From: Charina bottae
Lineage: Eukaryota; Chordata; Lepidosauria; Squamata; Charinaidae
Length of the DNA: 64,000 bases
Assembly (NCBI GenBank): GCA_023362775.1
Contig: JALMGJ010000003.1
Coordinates: 51,500,416 to 51,564,415, forward strand
Reading direction: 5' to 3'
Part shown: one piece after another, positions 35,950 through 45,914 of the stretch
Layout: each line of letters starts with the position of its first letter
Position numbering within the stretch: the stretch's first letter is position 1
Position numbers and translations under genes: made by a program
Notes under the pieces: model-generated
What the model saw: only the letters and a program-made list of their open reading frames with translations
Databases searched by the model: none
What the model was told of the DNA's origin: nothing

Positions 35950-36174
35950 CCAGCAGCTTCCTTCCATGGCGCTTTCGGGTTTTTACGCGCGGCGGCAATG
36001 GCGGTGTCCTGGTGTGCCGCACGAAAACCCGGAAGCACTGATGGCCCACCGCCGCGCGCACTGCTGCATGTGGCGGTGGCGGCACGCCATCAGCGCTTCT
36101 GGGTTTTTGCGCGGCACACCTGGGCCCCGCAGGTGACACAGTACTGTGTCATGACACAGTTTGGAAAGCTATGA
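35950..36174. mobile_element. GC-rich hAT MITE fragment
   Basis: The right end, 'cacagtttggaaagctatg', is preceded by CpG-rich sequence sharing the 15-mer ccatcagcgcttctg (36087-36101) with the element at 29671-29965. Inside, 'aacccggaagcactgatggc' and the later 'gccatcagcgcttctgggtt' form an imperfect inverted repeat. The left terminus was not identified. Confidence 0.6.
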
Positions 36175-36249
36175 TGTAGAGGATGTGAACAACTCCCACA
36201 AAACAAAGAAAGGGAAAGTTATGAACAGTATTACAAGTTCTGCTGAAAT

Positions 36250-36515
36250 TAGGCTGACCATACGTCCCGTTTTGAATGGGACAGTCCCGTTTTTTTACAT
36301 TTTCCGGACCGGACAGTCGTTTCCTTAAAAAACTCAATTTCATCCCATTTTTTAAGGGATGGAGTGCATGAACGCACGTGTGCCAGCATGCGTGCCAGCG
36401 TCCACGCACGTGCCAGCGTGCGTGCCTGTGTGCACGCGTGTCTGCCGGTGTGCTGGCGCACGCATGTGTGCACATTAGGGTCCCGTTTCCGTTTCAGGGA
36501 AATATGGTCAGCCTA
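36250..36515. mobile_element. hAT MITE with perfect TSD and Z-DNA-prone core
   Basis: The element is 266 bp and starts 'taggctgaccatacgtcccg'; it ends 'ggaaatatggtcagccta', a perfect 10-bp terminal inverted repeat with further imperfect pairing. A perfect 8-bp TSD, gctgaaat, lies at 36242-36249 and 36516-36523. The core (about 36365-36475) consists of alternating purine-pyrimidine cgtg/catg/gccagc units. Its ends match those of the element at 61147-61501. Confidence 0.92.
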
Positions 36516-36766
36516 GCTGAAATGCTTCTCAGGAAAATGGAGATTGCTGTAAAAGTTAAAATTATAAAGCAAGTTAGGATGTGGGAAAAAGCCAGCATGA
36601 ACTGTCCTGAGGTAAGGATGGAGTAGAAATTTCTTTTTCATTTTAATAAAAGCTGAAGTAATTTACACTTCCTGAACTAATATGTACATTGGAAAACATG
36701 CAGTTGAAAAACTTCTGTACTTCTCCAGATTGTATAATGAATTTTTTAAAAATCTAGTATAAAAAT

Positions 36767-36999
36767 TGTTTTTTTTATCCATTCAATCCTGTCTGATTCT
36801 CAGAGATTGCCAGCACAAGTCCCTGCAGTTTTCTTGGCAAGGTTTTTCAGAAGTGATTTGCCATTGCCTGCTTCTTAGGGCTGAGAGAGAGTGACTGGCC
36901 CAAGGTCCCCCAGCTGGCATTGTGCCCAAGGCAGGACTAGAACTCACAGTCTGCCGGTTTCTAGGCTGGTGCCTTAACCATTACACCAAACTGGCTCTC
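36767..36999 (-). mobile_element. tRNA-derived SINE (RTE-like tail) with TSD
   Basis: In minus orientation, the T-rich stretch at 36769-36776 is the A-tail. The body complement reads 'cttggcaaggtttttcagaa' and the tRNA head complement 'ccttaaccattacaccaaac'. A 9-bp TSD, tataaaaat, lies at 36758-36766 and 37000-37008. Confidence 0.88.
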
Positions 37000-37626
37000 T
37001 ATAAAAATAGTAACTCATATTAATCTATTTGGGGGAATTGTTCACAAGATATATTAGTGAAAATAGCATAGGAAAAAAAAGACTATAAGGATTATTGCTT
37101 ATTTTTTTAAAAATAAGGGAAATAGTATACAAATGTGATGTAACTTTCCCCAAAGTACCCCATAAACCATTTAGCTTAACACTATGCTAACAATATAGAA
37201 AAACACTAAGATCTGAAGGTGAGAATAAAGCTGTTTTGGTTCACTCTGAGATGTCTAAGAATAAAGGAATCTTTTACTGACCAACAACTGCATGAACTTT
37301 CAGTAAAGTACTGGAAATTACACCCCAAACAAAAGGAGGAGCCAGAAAAAAATGCATGAAACTTAATTTATTTTACATTAAAAAGAGGGTAATTACTTAA
37401 GTTAATAGTATTCCCCAAATATATTTAATAAATTCTCCTTTATGACACGTTAGATAGTAAAACACTTCCTTTTACTGTTGGAAATGTATTGCATCTGTTC
37501 ATGGGATGTTGTAAGTTGCTTTAAAAAAAATGCATTGCACCCAATCTATGTTAGGATTCTCTGTTTCATCTGAGAAAGGTAGCTTTTTCAGTGTGTTGCA
37601 GCAAAAAAACAAATTTTAGTAGCATC

Positions 37627-37806
37627 TTTTTTTTAAATTCGTTCAATTGAGTCTGATTGTCGGAGACTGCCTGGACAAGTCCCTGCAGTTTTCTTGGCAA
37701 GGTTTTTCAGAAGTGGTTTGCCACTGCCTCCTTCCTGGGGCTGAGTGTGTGTGACTGGCCCAAGGTCACCCAGCTGACTTTGTGCTTAAGGCAGGACTAG
37801 AACTGT
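37627..37806 (-). mobile_element. tRNA-derived SINE (RTE-like tail), head truncated
   Basis: It has the same body and tail as the copy at 36767, but breaks off at 'aggactagaactg', inside the tRNA-related head. No TSD was found. Confidence 0.8.
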
Positions 37807-37933
37807 TTGGAGATCAAACAAAGCAAGAGATAGTTATAGATAGCCATTATACCATGCCAAGCATGTTGGAATGCAAGATCCATAAATCCAGGAAGGCTGT
37901 GCATATTTTGAAAAAGATTTGGAGTGCTTCAGA

Positions 37934-38125
37934 AGAGAGGTTTTCAAACTTTTCCAGGCCAGAGAACCTATAAATTAAAAATAAATAAATCCTGGAATTC
38001 TGGTCATTGGCAAAACTATAGTGACAGAGCATTTGAGTTAACTCCCCTCCCCTTTAGAACCCCATCAGAATCCCATCAAGTTCTTGAGAATCGTAGGGTT
38101 CCATGGAACACAGTTTGAAAACTCC
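37934..38125. mobile_element. Putative hAT MITE
   Basis: 'gaggttttcaaacttttcc' at the left and 'cacagtttgaaaactcc' at the right form inverted ends. Flanks tgcttcag (37926-37933) and tgctttag (38126-38133) match at 7 of 8 bases. The exact ends are my best placement. Confidence 0.5.
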
Positions 38126-38429
38126 TGCTTTAGACTGATTGAAGGCAAGCACAGCACCTTTTTAAAGCAGTTCATATACAGTAGAATCATGAAAAAAGAT
38201 GTGGCTGCTTTAAAGAGATTATGAACTACTACTTTCCAAATAATTTTTGAATCATGCATAGCCTTAAAATCCGGTCAGTGTGGGTATAACCTACTCCCCA
38301 GGCAAAGACATGTGTAAGAGAATAGCCATAACACTCTGCTGCTTCCTTGCATTTCTGTTTCACTGAAAGCTTAAGAAGGGAGAAAAGAGAGCGTTAAAAG
38401 GAATGCCTCTGTCTAAAACAGTGGGCTTG

Positions 38430-39730
38430 CTTGTTTACCTGCTTGCTGCATTTGAGTGCTGAATTTTAAAATGTCAGTAGAAAACTTAAAAGACTGAAGA
38501 AAAAGAAGAGCCAAAAAGAAGAGTGCTGGATGAATAAGGTTAGAAGAAAAAAGAAGAAAGAGGCTCAAAGATGCCATGGGAGAAAGAAACCTGTAGCCAG
38601 CAGTGTGTAAGTGTGTGTGCATGTGCTATACAGGGCTGCTGAAGAATTCCTCCATAGCAGAGGAGGGGAAGAAAGAAAGACCTTGACAGCAAAGAGGAGA
38701 TTCCACAGAAACGTAGCTGCAACCAACCCAGCCAAAACTGGGAGAAGAAGAGACAACAGTCCAGGTGGGTGGTGCAATAGAAATTAAATAAATAAACAAA
38801 CAAACAAACAAACAAATAAATAAATAAATAAATAAATAAAACCCAAGTTCAGGTTCATGAAGGTTGCAGGGTAGCAGAAAGCCTATTAGCAACAGGTTGT
38901 GTCCCTGGAGAGGGAACCAAGATAGAAGAAGCAGGGAGGGAGGGAGAAATGGTTAGTCTCTCAATCCTTTGAGTGCCAAGTAACTAGTGTAAGGGAGATT
39001 CCAGGGGTTAAGCTGAAGAGCTTCAAGAGGTATCTGGCAGGCTGGGCTGAGTGCAACCAATCCATAATCAGCCAACGCCTACAGCCAGGCTGGGAGAGAG
39101 ACGTAGCCAAGAAGAGAAGTGAGAGAAACCTTTTAGGGCCTGAAGAAGGGTGACAGCAGCAGGAGGCAGCTTAAGGGAGCTAGAATGTGTGGCCATACTA
39201 ACAGCCAGTACTGTCTGCCACAACACCACAGGTGAAGAGAAAAGCCAAGCCAAAGCAGGAGGGAAAAAGGGTAAAGCCAGAGTGGACCAGATGCACCAAG
39301 TGGCCAAGAGAGGCAAAGTCCAAAGACCCAATGACAAAGGCCTACCAGAAGAACTAGAGACAGATGAAAGAAGAGCCAGCACTTTAAGATGTGGTTTCAA
39401 GCGAGTCCAGAACAGTTGTAACATCATGATGGCCAAGTCCATCTGAGTTAGATGACAACAGAGACCAGACTAGCAATAAAGCTAGCCAAGAAATAGTTGG
39501 TGGTGTGGACTGGGACCAAGATAGGTAGGGAGAAGATAGAGCTGAAGACACTAAAGATAGACACTCAAGAATAGAAATCAGGTAGTTGGAAAGAATAGCA
39601 AAATAGACATTTGAATACAGAAAAATAAAGAAAAGAGAACAGAGCTTAGAAGATAAAAATAGCCTTTAATAATAGCAAGCATAGGTTAGAGGCTGTGATT
39701 GTAAATTAGAAAGCAACAGATAGTCTTTTT
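38430..39730. other. Purine-rich region of unknown nature
   Basis: The plus strand is strongly biased to A and G over about 1.3 kb, with gaagaag-, aagccaag- and gagagaa-type words. It contains an ATAAA/AAACA microsatellite (38786-38839) and a 98-codon open frame (39150-39446), rich in Lys, Arg, Glu and Ala, that matches no family I recognise. A 124-codon minus-strand frame overlaps it. It could be an unclassified retroelement leader or an unrecognised noncoding transcript; I cannot decide. Confidence 0.4.
38786..38839. repeat. Microsatellite (AAAT/AAAC)n
   Basis: The tract runs AAATAAATAAAC, then AAAC units, then AAAT units. It may derive from a LINE 3' tail, given 'gcaatagaaatt' just before it. 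Confidence 0.9.
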
Positions 39731-40240
39731 TTTAATGAAAGAATTGACGTGTGTGTGTTCTGCTTGGGTTCTGTACCATTTTAAACCTGTGACATGATGG
39801 TTCAGAATAGCAGGAGTACAGGGGCAGATATATTTTTTATAAGTTGTCTATTCCAGGATTTGCCAAGACCAAAGCCTATAGAGTCAAACTGACAAATTGG
39901 CAGTAGCCAATTTGATAAACTTTGCTGACTGCATGTTAGAATACTCCTTTCTACGGAGGGGGTTATATTTGGGGAGAAGGTAATATGTCGGTGTTAATTC
40001 TGCTCTGGGAAATTATCCAGCACAGATTTCTGTGGCTATTCTAAACATGTGTCATGTGTTCATTGAGTATTTCTAAAACAATTTGGCCTATGAAATAGGC
40101 AAAAAGGAACACAATGACACATACTGCATCACAAAGTATGCAGGTGAAGCTCTTGATCTTAACTGGTCCTCTAATATTGCACTGAGGAGATATATCTTAG
40201 CAATGGAACTTGTTTACCACTTGGAAAGAGACAGAGACTA

Positions 40241-40335
40241 GCCTAGCCTAGCCTAGCCTAGCCTAGCCTAGCCTAGCCTAGCCTAGACTAGACTAGACTA
40301 GACTAGACTAGACTAGACTAGACTAGACTAGACTA
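40241..40335. repeat. Compound pentanucleotide microsatellite (GCCTA)9(GACTA)10
   Basis: Nine perfect GCCTA units are followed without interruption by ten perfect GACTA units. The two blocks differ at one position of the unit. Confidence 0.97.
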
Positions 40336-40606
40336 GATTTTTTATGTTATACAAAACACCATCATATCCCAGACAACTAAAGGAAGTTTCATTAAATTGA
40401 AGCAAATGGGCTGTTGTTTTTTTAATGGATTTGGACCATTCAATTTCACTAGCCAACAAATACTTTACCTGTAAATGGAGAGCCTATGTTGGCAGATCTT
40501 GCTGCAGACATCACAATTTTTTCCAACTGAAACAATGGGGTAGGGGTGGGGAGAACTTTGTTAGAAGAGCTTTTGATGCAAATTCATAGGAAATATAAGC
40601 TTTCAA

Positions 40607-40908
40607 CCATACTCCAGGAAATCAGGCCAGACTGCTCACTTGAGGGAATGATATTAAAGGCAAAACTGAAGTACTTTGGCCACATAATGAGAAGACAGGA
40701 TACCCTGGAGAAGAAGCTGATGCTAGGGAAAGTGGAAGGCAAAAGGAAGAGGGGCCGACCAAGGGCAAGATGGATGGATGGTATTCTGGAGGTGACGGAC
40801 TCAACCATTGGGGAGCTGGGGATGGTGACGGCCAACAGAAAGCTCTGGCGTGGACTGGTCCATGAGGTCACGAAGAGTCGGAAACGACTGAACGAATAAA
40901 CAACAAAC
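40607..40908 (+). mobile_element. Bov-B (RTE) LINE, 5'-truncated, with 12-bp TSD
   Basis: The frame is open from the truncation point to a TAA at 40897-40899. It encodes the conserved C-terminus of the Bov-B reverse-transcriptase protein: LKYFGHIMRRQDTLEKKLML, GKVEGKRKRGRPRARWMDG and ending KSRKRLNE. The 3' end reads 'cggaaacgactgaacgaata'. A perfect 12-bp TSD, ataagctttcaa, flanks it at 40595-40606 and 40909-40920. No premature stop and an intact TSD suggest a fairly recent insertion. Bov-B is known for horizontal spread between squamates, ruminants and other animals. Confidence 0.93.
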
Positions 40909-41564
40909 ATAAGCTTTCAAATGAAAGGGCCTTGAAGGTCCTACAAACTTTTTATTCAGTGTACCTGTGAGAGTGGATTTTTAGTATTCACTGCACCCAG
41001 GACCAAAGACTGAAATAGGCTGAATATGACACCAATGATAAAACTTCCTTTAACTAATTTCATTCCAGACACTGATGAAATATGCCACCAAATGAATATT
41101 CTTAGATCATGTTCAGAATTATAACTGATGTATCAAATGTAAAGTAAAATGGAATATTAAAATATTTTATTTCAGTATTCCACTTATTGTCCTTTGTTAA
41201 AAGAAAAAGACATTGGTGTTCCTCAATAGCAATAAAATTATTGTTTTGTATTCAGTAGTTTTGAAAATGTCCGTTATTGCTTGTTCAAACTGAGAGGCTT
41301 TATATAGTGAGAATAGAATTATTACGCAAGATACTACCTATATTAGGGAAGAACTCTCCTCCTAAATGAGCAGCAAGTTGAAATGGTAGAAATCTCATCA
41401 GTTGACTTGCCCATTTTGGGGCTTGATTTTCTTAGTTTTTGTTTTTGTTTTTCTTTTGATTTTGTTTTAAAAAACTAACTTATTTTTCCCCTTCTTTTCT
41501 CTTTATTTGATGTATATTGATGCATTCTTTTTACAAGTAATCCACTGGCATTGTAAACTGCTGA

Positions 41565-41648
41565 TGTCTGTCTGTCTGTCTGTCTGTCTATCATCTATCT
41601 ATCCATCCATCCATCCATCCATCCATCCATCCATCCATCCATCCATCC
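41565..41648. repeat. Microsatellite (TGTC)n / (ATCC)n
   Basis: TGTC units (41565-41588), a short CTAT bridge and ATCC units (about 41600-41648). The ATCC block abuts the 3' tail of the minus-strand SINE at 41649-42034. Confidence 0.95.
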
Positions 41649-42034
41649 CACCTTTATTACTCAAGGCAGCGAACATTTATTTATTCTTTAAATATATATG
41701 ACTGCTCATCTCCCCCAACCGGGAGACTCTGGGCGGCTTACAATAAAAATATACCTAATACTCCTTCCTCCTCCTATTTTCCCCACAACAACAACCCTGT
41801 GAGGTGAGTTGGGCTGAGAGAGAGTGACTGGCCCAAGGTCACCCAGCCGGCTTTCATGCCTAAGGCGGGACTAGAACTCTCAGTCTCCTGGTTTCCTATT
41901 GGCTCCTTCCCAGGGCTGAGAGAGAGTGACTGGCCCAAGGTCACCCAGCCGGCTTTCATGCCTAAGGCGGGACTAGAACTCACAGACTCCTGGTTTCTAG
42001 CCCAGCACCTTAACCACTAGACCAAACTGGCTCT
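41649..42034 (-). mobile_element. tRNA-SINE with L2-like tail and internal 102-bp duplication
   Basis: The head is the tRNA-related sequence (complement 'accaaactggctct' at 42021-42034). The body contains 'ccccacaacaacaaccctgt'. The tail carries an L2-like block, 'gggagactctgggcggctta', at 41720-41739. A unit beginning 'gggctgagagagagtgactg' occurs at 41811 and again at 41913. This copy therefore contains two partial heads. Confidence 0.8.
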
Positions 42035-42941
42035 ATATCACAATGATCTTTATGGTGCAATAAAACTCATAGTTCCACTTCATTTTAATTTTATCTATAT
42101 TCCAAAAATATGGCATCAGATCTTTTTCCTGGATTACTGTATGGGAGAATGTCAATTTTTTTAAAAAAAATAGTGGATGTGACTAAATGGAGGAATCATT
42201 GATTGATCTAGCATACAAAATTTGCAAGAAATCTCAAGCCAGCATAGCATACTAGCTAAAGTGTCAAAGGAGATTCAGGAGATACAGATTCAGATCTTCA
42301 TTGAGCCATTAAACTCACTGGATGCTCTTGGATTAGTCATCAACTCTTATAGTGTTATTATGTGGATAAAATTGTCAGGGGAGGATTATCCATGATGATT
42401 TTAACTCCAGGGAGATGCAAATATAATAAATAAATGAAAACAAGTATTCTGAGTTCTTTAGGATAGATGTCAGTCAGCAGCAGCAACAGCAAAAGTACAT
42501 AATTTCAAATGTATGTAAAGGGAAAAGTAAACATTGATCTCAGCAAGTAAGTCATTGAAAACTGGAAGGGTGACCACCTCCCTGGGATGATCAACTGCAC
42601 TGCAAGTATCTGCCTGCCTCTGTGCATATTAATGAACACCCAATTAAATACCTCTGGTTTGGTTATTCTTTTCACTAGGTTTCATCTAGCAAAGTGACCC
42701 AAATTTTGATCAAGGAAGAAAACAAAACAGACTTTCTTTTGTTCAGCAATCAATGGTACAGGGATCTGTCTGAAGAGTTCTGAATAGCTTTCCTTTTTCT
42801 TCTGGCCCTGAATATAAAAAAGCACTTGTTCTTTAGACAGGGTGCACGCACACATACACATAGTCTCATTGCCAAGCAAATGAAATGAACAACTTCCAAA
42901 GAGAAAAAAAACCCTCTGTCAACAAAAGAAAAAGCAGATTG

Positions 42942-43005
42942 ATTCATTCATTCATTCATTCATTCATTCATTCATTCATTCATTCATTCATTCATTCATT
43001 CATTC
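42942..43005. repeat. Microsatellite (ATTC)16
   Basis: Sixteen ATTC units, that is (TGAA)n on the minus strand. They form the expanded 3' tail of the L2-type LINE at 43007-45490. Confidence 0.95.
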
Positions 43006-43006
43006 A

Positions 43007-45490
43007 ACTTTTTCACCGCCCAACTCCCTCAAGGGACTCTCGGCGGCTTACAATTCGATAAAACATTAAACATTAAAATAGGAAATTTAAAAATACAATA
43101 AATATAATAAAATCAAGATGGTGATGTCTTCTTTAAAACATTGGAAGGGCAATTCTAGGGCCATCCTAAGATGTTAGCCATCCCCAAGAGTTTACGCTCT
43201 TCTTCCCGCCCCAGGCCTGTTGGCAAAGCCAAGTCTTGAGTTGTTTCCTGAAGTCCAGGAGCGAGGTGGACTGTCTTAACTCTGGGGGAAGAATATTCCA
43301 CAGGCAGGCACTGCTGCAGAGAAGGCACGCTTCCGTGACCCTGTTAGATGGAATTTTTTAACCGATGGGGTCCGTAGCATGCCCTCCCTGCATGACCTGA
43401 TGGAACGGGACGATGTAATGGGGATAAGACGGTCCCTTAGGTAACCTGGTCCCATGCCATGAAGGGCTTTAAAGGTCATAACCAACACCTTGAATTGCAC
43501 CAGGGAAGCAAACTGGAACCCAGTGCAGCTCGCATAACAATGGTGTTACATGTGTCCGATATGAAACTTCCAAGATGGTCCGTGCGGCCACATTCTGGAT
43601 CAGCTGAAGCTTCCGGATACTCTTCAAGGGTAGCCCCATGTAGAGCGCATTACAGTAGTCTATATGTGAGATAACCAGGTTCGAAGGGCCTCTCGTTCCA
43701 GGAAAGGTCGTAACTGGCGCACAACATGAAGTTGTGCAAAGGCCCTCCTGGCCACGACTGTCACCTGCTCTTTGAGCAGGAGTCGCGAGTCCAGGAGGAC
43801 CCCCAAGTTACGTACCGGGTCTGTCTGGGGCAGTGCTACCCCATCCAGAACTAAGGATGGCAATTTCCTAGATATCGAGGAGCCATTAATCCACAGCCAC
43901 TCCGTCTTACTAGGGTTCAGTCGAAGCCTGTTTTTCCCCATCCAGGCCCCTACAGCCCCCAGGCACTTGGACAGGGTAGAAACTGCACCACTTACTTCCC
44001 CCGGGATGGAGATGTATAATTGAGTATCATCAGCGTACTGATGATATCTCACCCCATGGAGATGGATGATCTCACCCAGCGGTTTCATGTAGATGTTAAA
44101 AAGGAGTGGAGAGAGTACCGAACCCTGCGGGACCCCACAAGAGAGGGCCCGTGGGCTGGATCTCTTGCTCCCAATCAACACCGACTGGAACCGGCCCTGG
44201 AGGAAGGAGGTGAACCAGCGTAATACAACGCCGCCTGCCCCCAACTCCCTGAGCCGCTCCAGAAGGATATCATGGTCGACGGTATCGAAAGCCGCTGAGA
44301 GGTCAAGAAGAGCAAGAATGGATGCACTACCTCCATCTTGCTCCCGCCAAAGATCGTCCATAAGCGCGACCAATGCAGTTTCAGTCCCATGACCAGGCCT
44401 GAAACCTGACTGAAAGGGGTCCAGATAATCCGTTTCATCCAGAATCCTCTGAAGCTGCAACACCACCACCTTCTCAACCACCTTCCCCAAAAAGGGAAGG
44501 TGGGAGACTGGATGGAAATTATCCAGTACAGTAGGGTCCAGCAACGGTTTCTTGAGGAGAGGGTGTACCAGCGCTTCCTTAAAAGGTGCCGGAAACACCC
44601 CCTCCCCCAACGATGTATTAACCATCGTCTGGACCCAACTGGAAGTCACCTCCCGAGCTGCTTTCACCAGCCAGGAGGGACATGGATCTAATTGGCAGGT
44701 GGTGGCATTTACAGTCTGGAGAACTCTGTCCACTTCCTCGGGTCCGACAGGATCAAACTGTTCCCAGTTAACAAAGTAAGTACGTTCCCTGGGTATCTCT
44801 TCAGACTCTGTTTCACACTCGGAGTCCAACCCAGAGTGAATCCGAGTGATTTTATCCAGTAAATGCCCAGAAAATTCTTCCGCACGGCCCTGGAGATGAA
44901 TTTCTACCTCCCTCTTCCCCAAAAGGGATCGGGTAAGTTTAAACAGGGCCGCTGGGCGGCATTCCGCAGATGCAATAAGAGCGGAGAAATATTGACATTT
45001 CGCCGCTCTTATCGCCACAAGGTAGGCCTTAATAGCGGCTCTAGCCTGTGTTCGGTCGGATTCAGTCTTTGTCTTCCTCCAGTGGCGCTCTAGGTGTCTC
45101 TAAATCCTCTTCAGAGCCCTCAGCTCCTCCGTAAACCATGGGGATCTTTGGGCCTGACTGGACAAGAGAGGCCGCATAGGCGTGATCCTGTCCAAGGCCC
45201 CCGCCGCCTCTCTATTCCAGGCAGCAGCCAGGGCCTCCGCTGGACCATGCAGCAGATCTTCGGGTATAACCCCCAGCTCCCTCTGGAACCCTACCGGGTC
45301 CATCAGTTGCTGGGGGCGGACCAATCGAATAGGTCCAGCGTCCCTGCGGAGGGGAGCGGCATAGGAAAATCTCAAGGTCACCAGGGCGTGGTCTGACCAT
45401 GACAGAGGGGAAAGATGTAACTCTCCCCTCAGATCACTTTGCCACTGCTCCGACAAGAAAACTAAATCCGGGGTGAGGCCACTATCTCAA
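43007..45490 (-). mobile_element. L2-type non-LTR retrotransposon, 5'-truncated, near-intact RT
   Basis: The element runs on the minus strand from the endonuclease C-terminus to a 3'UTR that ends in the (TGAA)n repeat. The upstream part (45100-45456) reads SEQWQSDLRGELHLSPLSW followed by SDHALV, the catalytic SDH motif of APE-type endonucleases. The reverse transcriptase follows in the same frame. The ORF C-terminus is recovered in shifted frames (about 43276-43660), reading YCNALYMGLPL and LVMTFKALHGMGPGYLRDRL. One stop and at least two frameshifts inactivate it. The (TGAA) tail and RT motifs favour the L2 clade over CR1. Confidence 0.85.
43660..45102 (-). pseudogene. L2-type reverse transcriptase ORF (defective)
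   Basis: This is the reverse-transcriptase part of the LINE. It is open for 452 codons from 45018 to the stop at 43660-43662. Motifs, numbered from 45018: LDLSAAFDTVDHDILL (residues 238-252, catalytic Asp 245), GVPQGSVLSPLLFNIY (295-310) and YADDTQLY (328-335, with the Asp pair at 330-331). The TAG at 45100-45102 is the only in-frame stop separating it from the endonuclease segment upstream, since the frame stays open between 45018 and 45099. The end WLSHI is a frameshift product; the expected continuation, SHIDYCNALY, is in another frame. It is a retrotransposon relic, not a host gene. Confidence 0.85.
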
Positions 45491-45524
45491 GTCAGGTCGA
45501 ATTAAAATAATCATAATACATATT

Positions 45525-45590
45525 CCCTGGCTAGGGAATTCTGGGAGTTGAAGTTCACACACCTTAAGGTTGCCAAGATTGAGAAGCACT
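45525..45590. mobile_element. Half copy of the fold-back hAT MITE
   Basis: 'gggaattctgggagttgaag' to 'gccaagattgagaagcactg' matches the right arm of the element at 22637-22770. Confidence 0.7.
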
Positions 45591-45914
45591 GATTTAATCT
45601 ATAGACCCTGTGAAAGAATATTGCTCATTAAAGAATTTATTACATAGCAACTTACCATGATATCTACAGAACCACTAGCAATCTATAATTTGGTGTGGAA
45701 AGCTGATGTATCATTTGGATGTGCTTTAATGTATGAAGACATTCTTATCTATGATCAGGAACTTAAAAAGTATCATCTTTGGTGCCTTCCACCCTAAGAT
45801 TTTCAATGTCAAGAAGTAGCTATTCTCTTGGGCAACTTACCTTCCTCTGGATTTGCTGAAATTTGATGAAGAGCAAGAAAACAGAGACAAATTCTGTCCC
45901 CAATATCTTCATCC

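Noticed and set aside
39068..39442. 124-codon minus-strand frame with hydrophobic Ser/Leu-rich translation
   Set aside because: It is the antisense of a purine-rich stretch, which gives Leu/Ser/Pro-rich translations without being coding.
43276..45456. Host gene with a reverse-transcriptase domain
   Set aside because: It has L2-type LINE architecture with a 3' (TGAA)n tail, an in-frame stop and frameshifts; no intron structure or host conservation can be argued.
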